Of a DNA stretch of 10,195 bases, positions 6,903 through 10,195 are shown piece after piece. How positions within the stretch are numbered: the first letter of the stretch is position 1; each line of letters opens with the position of its first letter. Both the position numbers and the translations under genes were made by a program. The notes under the pieces are model-generated. The model saw only the letters and a list, made by a program, of their open reading frames with translations, was not told where the DNA came from and made no database searches. Origin of the DNA: FEN-680 sp036781505. Lineage in GTDB: Bacteria > Actinomycetota > Geothermincolia > Fen-727 > Anoxymicrobiaceae. The stretch covers positions 1-10,195 of the forward strand of contig DAIQAV010000077.1 in the NCBI GenBank assembly GCA_036781505.1. Reading direction: 5' to 3'.

Positions 6903-7044
6903 GATGCAAACGGGCACGAGAGTGCATCTCGCGCCCGGTAAAGGTACTCCTCCCGAATGCCCGGCAGCAGGAGATGGCACTGGGGGCTGCTCGTGGCTCG
7001 AATCAACCGGGGGGGGTGCCCCGGTATCAGCACCCGGGAGGAGT
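6903..7044 (-). promoter_or_regulatory. Possible structured leader RNA upstream of the SPATA20-like gene
   Basis: Read on the minus strand, 10 perfect base pairs (7035-7044 with 6946-6955) enclose two hairpins. One has a 7-bp stem with a 6-nt loop (7019-7025 with 7006-7012), the other a 5-bp stem (6986-6990 with 6964-6968), giving a three-way junction. Immediately 3' is an 11-pair hairpin (6927-6937 with 6911-6921). Its single A.C mismatch on the plus strand becomes a G.U pair on the minus strand, which favours minus-strand transcription. The loop side of that hairpin (6923-6928) can pair with 6903-6908, forming a pseudoknot. It lies 47 nt before the ATG. It matches no riboswitch class I can recognise. 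Only the pairing is seen; function and even transcription are inferred. Confidence 0.35.
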
Positions 7045-7082
7045 GAAGCCTGTATAGTTTTCAAGTTCTGCTGACGCCCGGT

Positions 7083-7098
7083 CCCGCCGGTCGGCGGG
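7083..7098. repeat. Short GC-rich hairpin
   Basis: CCCGCC (7083-7088) pairs perfectly with GGCGGG (7093-7098) across a 4-nt loop. On the plus strand it is followed by a pyrimidine-rich stretch without a clean T-run, so it is a weak terminator candidate at best. No gene ends nearby, so its role is unclear. Confidence 0.4.
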
Positions 7099-7121
7099 CT
7101 CTTCGTCTCTAACTCTTTAGA

Positions 7122-7160
7122 CGCCGGGAGCCAGTTTCTGTTCATAGAATACGCCCGGCG
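7122..7160. repeat. Interrupted hairpin, 7-bp basal stem
   Basis: CGCCGGG (7122-7128) is complementary to CCCGGCG (7154-7160). Within the loop, TTCT (7136-7139) can pair with AGAA (7146-7149) around a 6-nt apical loop. It lies about 125 nt upstream of the methyltransferase-glycosyltransferase start and could be part of that gene's leader. Confidence 0.4.
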
Positions 7161-7284
7161 CTGGGGAGTTGCATTGATATCAGTCAACTATGGATTTCAG
7201 CAGTAGAAATACCCACGGGCGGCCGCGCCGCCGCCGCGTCCGGGCCGGTTTTCAACGCGATTCGCTGTGGGATATCATGTCAGG

Positions 7285-9054
7285 ATGAACGCAAAGGTCC
7301 TCGAGTGGCTCTCAGTGGTTGTCCGTAACAACGAATTCAAGGGTCCGGTTGTCGAATTCGGCTCGAAGCAGCCGGACGACCAGGTAGACTACTCCGACGT
7401 CCGCAAATTCTTCGGCGTCGAAAGATACGTCGGCTGCGACATCCAGGCCGGTCCGGGGGTCGACCTGGTTAGCGACATGGAGCGGACCTCCTTCCCGCCC
7501 GACGAGTTCGAGACCGTCGTGTGCCTGGAGACGCTCGAGCACGTGAAGCATCCCTGGAGAGCGATCAGGGAGGCTCACCGCATCCTGAAGCCGGGAGGCA
7601 GCCTGTTGATCTCCGTTCCGTTTCGCCTTCCGGCCCACGGGTATCCCTCGGATTACTGGCGCATGACCCCGGCCGCCCTCGAGACCATGTTGCGCGACGC
7701 CGGCTTCGAGCGGATCGAGACATCGGACACGGGAGAGGAAGTCGACTGGGACACCGGCTGGGACACTCCTTCCGAGAGTGGAAAGTCATTCGAGTCTTTT
7801 CCCTACCCGCACATGAGCTTCGCTCTCGCGCGCAAGAGCGCGAGACCCGTCGGCCCCGCCGTGGCCGCGCCAGCCGCGGTCGCCGAGGCCGGAGTTGCGG
7901 AAGGCGGTGCGCCTGCCAGGCCCGTCGAGATCATCGTGCCCGTCTATCACCGCGAGGACGCGACGCGCCTGATGTTCGAACAGCTGGCCAGGGTGACGCG
8001 CGACTATTCCCTGATCGTGGTCAACAACGGATTCGATGACCCGAACTTCCTGGCGGGCCTCGAGGCCGCCCATTACATCGAGAACCAGGAGAACGCCGGC
8101 GCGATCAGGCCGGTGAACCAGGGGCTCGAGCTTGCCCGGGGCAAATACGCCTGCGTCCTTCACAACGACCTGCTGATATACGAGGAAGGCTGGCTGGACC
8201 ACATCATCGAGTTCATGGAACGCCGCGGCGACGTGGGTCTGGTCGGGCTGGCGGGCAGGCATTCGATAAAGGCCGACGGGTGCATGGACGTGGACACCAC
8301 CGTGGCGAACATCCGCGGCTACCCCGCCAGCTACAGGCCGACCTGGAGGCTGACGGAGGTCGCGGCCATCGACGGCCTGGGCTGGGTCATGCGCAACAAC
8401 GGCTTCCGGCTGGACGAGGACTTCGGCATGATGCACTTCTACGACCTCGACCTCTCACTCCAGTTCATCGAGGCGGGCTTCCGCGTCTACGTCGCCGGCG
8501 TGGAGATCGAGCACCTTGCCGAGGACGAGCGGGAGTCCACCCGCAGCCGCGAGGACTACCTGGCCAAAGTCGGAGGCAGCGACGCCGCCTACTACGACGA
8601 GGTCGCCGGCAGGTTCCGCCGCAAGTGGAGCCACCTTCTGCCCGTGACGCGAGGGTTCCAGGACGAGCACAGCGCCTACAACAGGATCGACGATCTCCAG
8701 CGGCATATCGGCAAGCAGGATACCTACATCGAAGAGCTCGGCCGGTACGCCGAGCATCTTGCCGACGAAGCGGGCAGGAAAACGTTTGAGATAGAGAAGG
8801 CCTCGGAGTGCTTCGTCTGGGTCGACGAGGAGCTCGACAGGAACAAAGCCGAGATCGCCTCGCTCAACGACCAGGTGCGGACGCTCGAGGCGACGCTTGA
8901 AGGTTGCCGGGATGCCGTCGCGCCGGCCCGGCCGGCTTCGACTCGCGGGCGGCTCGCCTCCTCGCTCCGCCGGGACGGCCTGGCTGCCACCTTGAACAAG
9001 GCTGTCCGGGCGACCTGGAGTAAGCTCCGGCGGCCGTCCGGCATCGACGTCTAG
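7285..9054 (+). CDS. Fused SAM-dependent methyltransferase / GT2 glycosyltransferase with coiled-coil tail
   Basis: A 589-residue two-enzyme protein. Residues about 8-183 are a class I methyltransferase (type 11): SAM motif VVEFGS (22-27), acidic GCDIQ (50-54), SDMERTSFPPDEFETVVCLETLEHV (63-87) and LKPGGSLLISVP (101-112). An Ala/Pro-rich linker (186-212) leads to a GT-A glycosyltransferase 2 domain (about 213-412): VEIIVPVYHR (214-223), NAGAIRPVNQGLELARGKYACVLHND (270-295), with HND where DxD is usual, and YDLDLSLQFIEAGFRV (386-401). Residues about 465-545 look coiled-coil, and the C-terminus is basic. No membrane helix. ATG 7285 is chosen over an in-frame GTG at 7267; neither has a good ribosome site (AGG abuts the ATG). 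Such fusions occur in surface-polysaccharide or glycoprotein loci. The phosphoesterase gene follows within 14 nt, implying an operon. Confidence 0.85.
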   Translation: MNAKVLEWLSVVVRNNEFKGPVVEFGSKQPDDQVDYSDVRKFFGVERYVGCDIQAGPGVDLVSDMERTSFPPDEFETVVCLETLEHVKHPWRAIREAHRILKPGGSLLISVPFRLPAHGYPSDYWRMTPAALETMLRDAGFERIETSDTGEEVDWDTGWDTPSESGKSFESFPYPHMSFALARKSARPVGPAVAAPAAVAEAGVAEGGAPARPVEIIVPVYHREDATRLMFEQLARVTRDYSLIVVNNGFDDPNFLAGLEAAHYIENQENAGAIRPVNQGLELARGKYACVLHNDLLIYEEGWLDHIIEFMERRGDVGLVGLAGRHSIKADGCMDVDTTVANIRGYPASYRPTWRLTEVAAIDGLGWVMRNNGFRLDEDFGMMHFYDLDLSLQFIEAGFRVYVAGVEIEHLAEDERESTRSREDYLAKVGGSDAAYYDEVAGRFRRKWSHLLPVTRGFQDEHSAYNRIDDLQRHIGKQDTYIEELGRYAEHLADEAGRKTFEIEKASECFVWVDEELDRNKAEIASLNDQVRTLEATLEGCRDAVAPARPASTRGRLASSLRRDGLAATLNKAVRATWSKLRRPSGIDV

Positions 9055-9061
9055 AGGAGGG
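9054..9061 (+). promoter_or_regulatory. Strong Shine-Dalgarno site selecting a CTG start
   Basis: GAGGAGGG directly follows the TA of the upstream stop codon. It is 7 nt before the CTG at 9069-9071 and 19 nt before the TTG at 9081-9083. No ATG or GTG lies in this frame near it, so spacing favours CTG as the initiator of the phosphoesterase. Confidence 0.7.
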
Positions 9062-9068
9062 TCTCAAG

Positions 9069-10097
9069 CTGAAGAAGAAATTGAACGAGCCCCACGGCAA
9101 AGTGATCGCGATCTCGGATACGCATTTCGGCGACCGGACTCAGATGCTGCACGATCCGCGCCTGGTCGAGCGCTTCATGGAAGCGCTGGCGGGCCGGGGC
9201 GAGGTGGACCTGCTCATCTTGCTCGGGGACATCATCGACCTCTGGATGAAAACCACAGTTCCCGCGCTCAGGGACGCCCGGGCATTCATCGACGGGTTGT
9301 CACAACTGACCAACGTGAAGGGGATCCTCTACATCCCGGGCAACCATGACTACCAGATGTTCCTCGACGCATTCCGCCTGGAAGGCGACGTGAAGATAAT
9401 GCAGGGCGACCTCACCATCCCAAAGTTCACGACCTCGCGCTCGTACGGAGACTCCGTCCTGACAGGCCTGGCGTACCTCAAGAGCAAAGCGCACTTCCCG
9501 ATGACGTATCCTTTCACCACGGTCCAGGTCGGCGGCCGGGACGTGGTGTTCACCCACGGCCACCACCTCGATTTCTACGCGACAGAGGGCTGGGGGCGCA
9601 CGTTCTGGCTAGGGCGCCATATCATGAAGAAGAGGAAGAGGAAGGCGACCCTGTACGACATCGAGATGGCCAACATCCCGTTCTGCGGCGCCATGTCGGT
9701 GTGGCCCTGGGTCCCCGAGCTGGTTGATGAGGGCCTTCGCTACTACCACCTGATCAGCTTCTTCGGCAGGGTCCTGCACTCCGAGAAGATCGGCGAGTCC
9801 CCGCTGCGCGACTCGCTCATCAAAGAGAACTACGATGAGATAGAGCAGCTTCTGCCGCAGCTGGGTTACCCGCATCCCGCGTGCTTCGTTTACGGGCACA
9901 CGCACAGACCCGGCATGGGCAAGCTCCCGGGAACCGGGACCGTCGTCGTCAACACGGGCTGCTGGACGCGACAGGAGGAGCCCGAGGTCCCCTCCCGCAC
10001 CTGGGTCGAGCTCGACGGAGACGTCAAGCTGATGCGGCTCGGCCACCAGGGCCCGGAGATCATATCGAGCGAAGTGCTTGAGAAAAAGGAGGCCTGA
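9069..10097 (+). CDS. Calcineurin-like metallophosphoesterase (LpxH-like)
   Basis: A 342-residue protein (from CTG) with all the metal-binding blocks of the calcineurin-like phosphoesterases: DTHFGD (17-22), LLGDIIDLW (51-59), GNHD (91-94), THGHH (162-166) and YGHTHRPG (275-282). The spacing and the GDIIDLW block are like UDP-2,3-diacylglucosamine hydrolase relatives (COG2908), but the protein is longer than the ~240-residue LpxH and has an insert around 110-155 and 180-260, so lipid A synthesis should not be assumed. Substrate unknown; cytosolic, no membrane segment. The CTG start gives the N-terminus MKKKLNEPHGK and is backed by an ideally spaced Shine-Dalgarno site; TTG 9081 (338 residues) is the alternative. 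It follows the glycosyltransferase fusion by 14 nt and its TGA shares one base with the next ATG, so all three genes are likely co-transcribed. Confidence 0.88.
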   Translation: MKKKLNEPHGKVIAISDTHFGDRTQMLHDPRLVERFMEALAGRGEVDLLILLGDIIDLWMKTTVPALRDARAFIDGLSQLTNVKGILYIPGNHDYQMFLDAFRLEGDVKIMQGDLTIPKFTTSRSYGDSVLTGLAYLKSKAHFPMTYPFTTVQVGGRDVVFTHGHHLDFYATEGWGRTFWLGRHIMKKRKRKATLYDIEMANIPFCGAMSVWPWVPELVDEGLRYYHLISFFGRVLHSEKIGESPLRDSLIKENYDEIEQLLPQLGYPHPACFVYGHTHRPGMGKLPGTGTVVVNTGCWTRQEEPEVPSRTWVELDGDVKLMRLGHQGPEIISSEVLEKKEA

Positions 10098-10195
10098 TGG
10101 ACTGCCCCAACGTGGACGCCAACCTCCCCTCGTGCAACTGCACCTATGCCGGCTGCAGCCGCAAGGGCAAGTGCTGCGAGTGCCTGCGGTACCAC
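10097..10195 (+). CDS. Small cysteine-rich protein, DUF6485-like (partial, cut by window end)
   Basis: The first 33 codons of a gene that runs off the window. The translation has seven cysteines at residues 3, 13, 15, 20, 26, 27 and 29, including CNCTYAGCSRKGKCCECLRYH (residues 13-33). This matches my recollection of the DUF6485 family, short (about 60-70 residue) cytosolic proteins of unknown function with presumed metal-binding cysteines. ATG 10097-10099 overlaps the phosphoesterase stop by one base (TGATG). A GGAGG site at 10088-10092 sits 4 nt upstream, so the start is secure. No function can be assigned; zinc or iron-sulfur binding is an inference from the cysteines. Confidence 0.75.
   Translation, partial: MDCPNVDANLPSCNCTYAGCSRKGKCCECLRYH

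Larger units (their letters stand above)
6857..7284. other. Divergent intergenic region with many inverted repeats
   Basis: This 428-nt stretch separates the minus-strand SPATA20-like gene from the plus-strand methyltransferase-glycosyltransferase gene. I find no convincing coding frame; the open frames here have no family motifs and no ribosome sites. It holds a possible structured leader (6903-7044), a GC hairpin (7083-7098), a longer stem (7122-7160) and a very GC-rich block (7215-7255). I found no promoter with good -35 and -10 boxes in either direction, although transcription must start here for at least one flanking gene. Confidence 0.6.

Noticed and set aside
6880..6910. Resemblance to a T-box antiterminator (AGGGTCGCCGCG on the minus strand)
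   Set aside because: The conserved core GGTGGNACC is not present, no specifier stem is visible, and the downstream gene is not an aminoacyl-tRNA synthetase, amino-acid biosynthesis or transport gene.
6981..7008. Similarity to a tmRNA 5' end (GGGGGCTGCTCGTGG followed by TCGA)
   Set aside because: No matching 3' acceptor half with a CCA-type end, T-arm or tag-peptide frame follows within the ~270 nt before the next gene.
6995..7012. Possible tRNA T-loop (TCGAATC and its complement)
   Set aside because: No acceptor, D or anticodon stems pair around it on either strand.
6630..7187. Minus-strand open frame of 185 codons crossing the divergent intergenic region
   Set aside because: It overlaps the conserved thioredoxin domain of the SPATA20-like gene in another frame and has no ribosome site or family motif.
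9069..10097. Naming the phosphoesterase lpxH
   Set aside because: It is about 100 residues longer than LpxH, and the window gives no sign of a lipid A pathway or an outer membrane.

Overview
This is a GC-rich bacterial window (roughly two-thirds G+C by eye) with strong GGAGG-type Shine-Dalgarno sites, tightly packed genes and no phage, plasmid, CRISPR or intact transposase genes. The gene families present are a DUF192 protein, RadC, YchF, an FGGY kinase, a SPATA20/YyaL-type protein, a methyltransferase-glycosyltransferase fusion, an LpxH-like phosphoesterase and a DUF6485-type Cys-rich protein. Together they suit a high-GC, probably anaerobic bacterium, possibly a deep-branching actinobacterial lineage. 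That placement is an inference; no rRNA or other phylogenetic marker settles it.

Layout. Positions 1-192 are non-coding and carry a long imperfect hairpin (2-109) and a second 9-bp inverted repeat (111-155). Positions 193-6856 hold six genes, all on the minus strand. In transcription order (right to left) they are a thioredoxin-like DUF255/SPATA20 protein (4994-6856), a 271-nt gap with two copies of a 33-nt palindrome, ychF (3628-4722), a xylulokinase-like FGGY kinase (2070-3602, only 25 nt after ychF), radC (1248-1961), a hexapeptide-repeat acyltransferase (545-1189), and a DUF192 protein (193-558) whose start overlaps the acyltransferase stop. Positions 6857-7284 are a divergent intergenic region rich in inverted repeats. 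One group of these could fold as a three-way junction plus hairpin in the leader of the SPATA20-like gene.

To the right, three plus-strand genes form a probable operon. They are a fused SAM-methyltransferase/GT2 glycosyltransferase with a coiled-coil tail (7285-9054), a calcineurin-like metallophosphoesterase (9069-10097) that appears to start at a CTG codon, and the beginning of a small cysteine-rich protein (10097 to the window end) that overlaps the phosphoesterase stop by one base.

Working together. ychF and the kinase look co-transcribed by spacing, but their functions are not obviously linked. The acyltransferase and DUF192 gene are translationally coupled. The right-hand operon suggests surface-glycan assembly: the fusion enzyme would modify or extend a glycan, and the phosphoesterase family includes lipid-linked sugar-nucleotide hydrolases. 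I see no clear new defence or mobile system. The most unusual items are the structured leader at about 6903-7044, the long terminal hairpin at 2-109, the paired 33-nt palindromes, and the probable CTG start.
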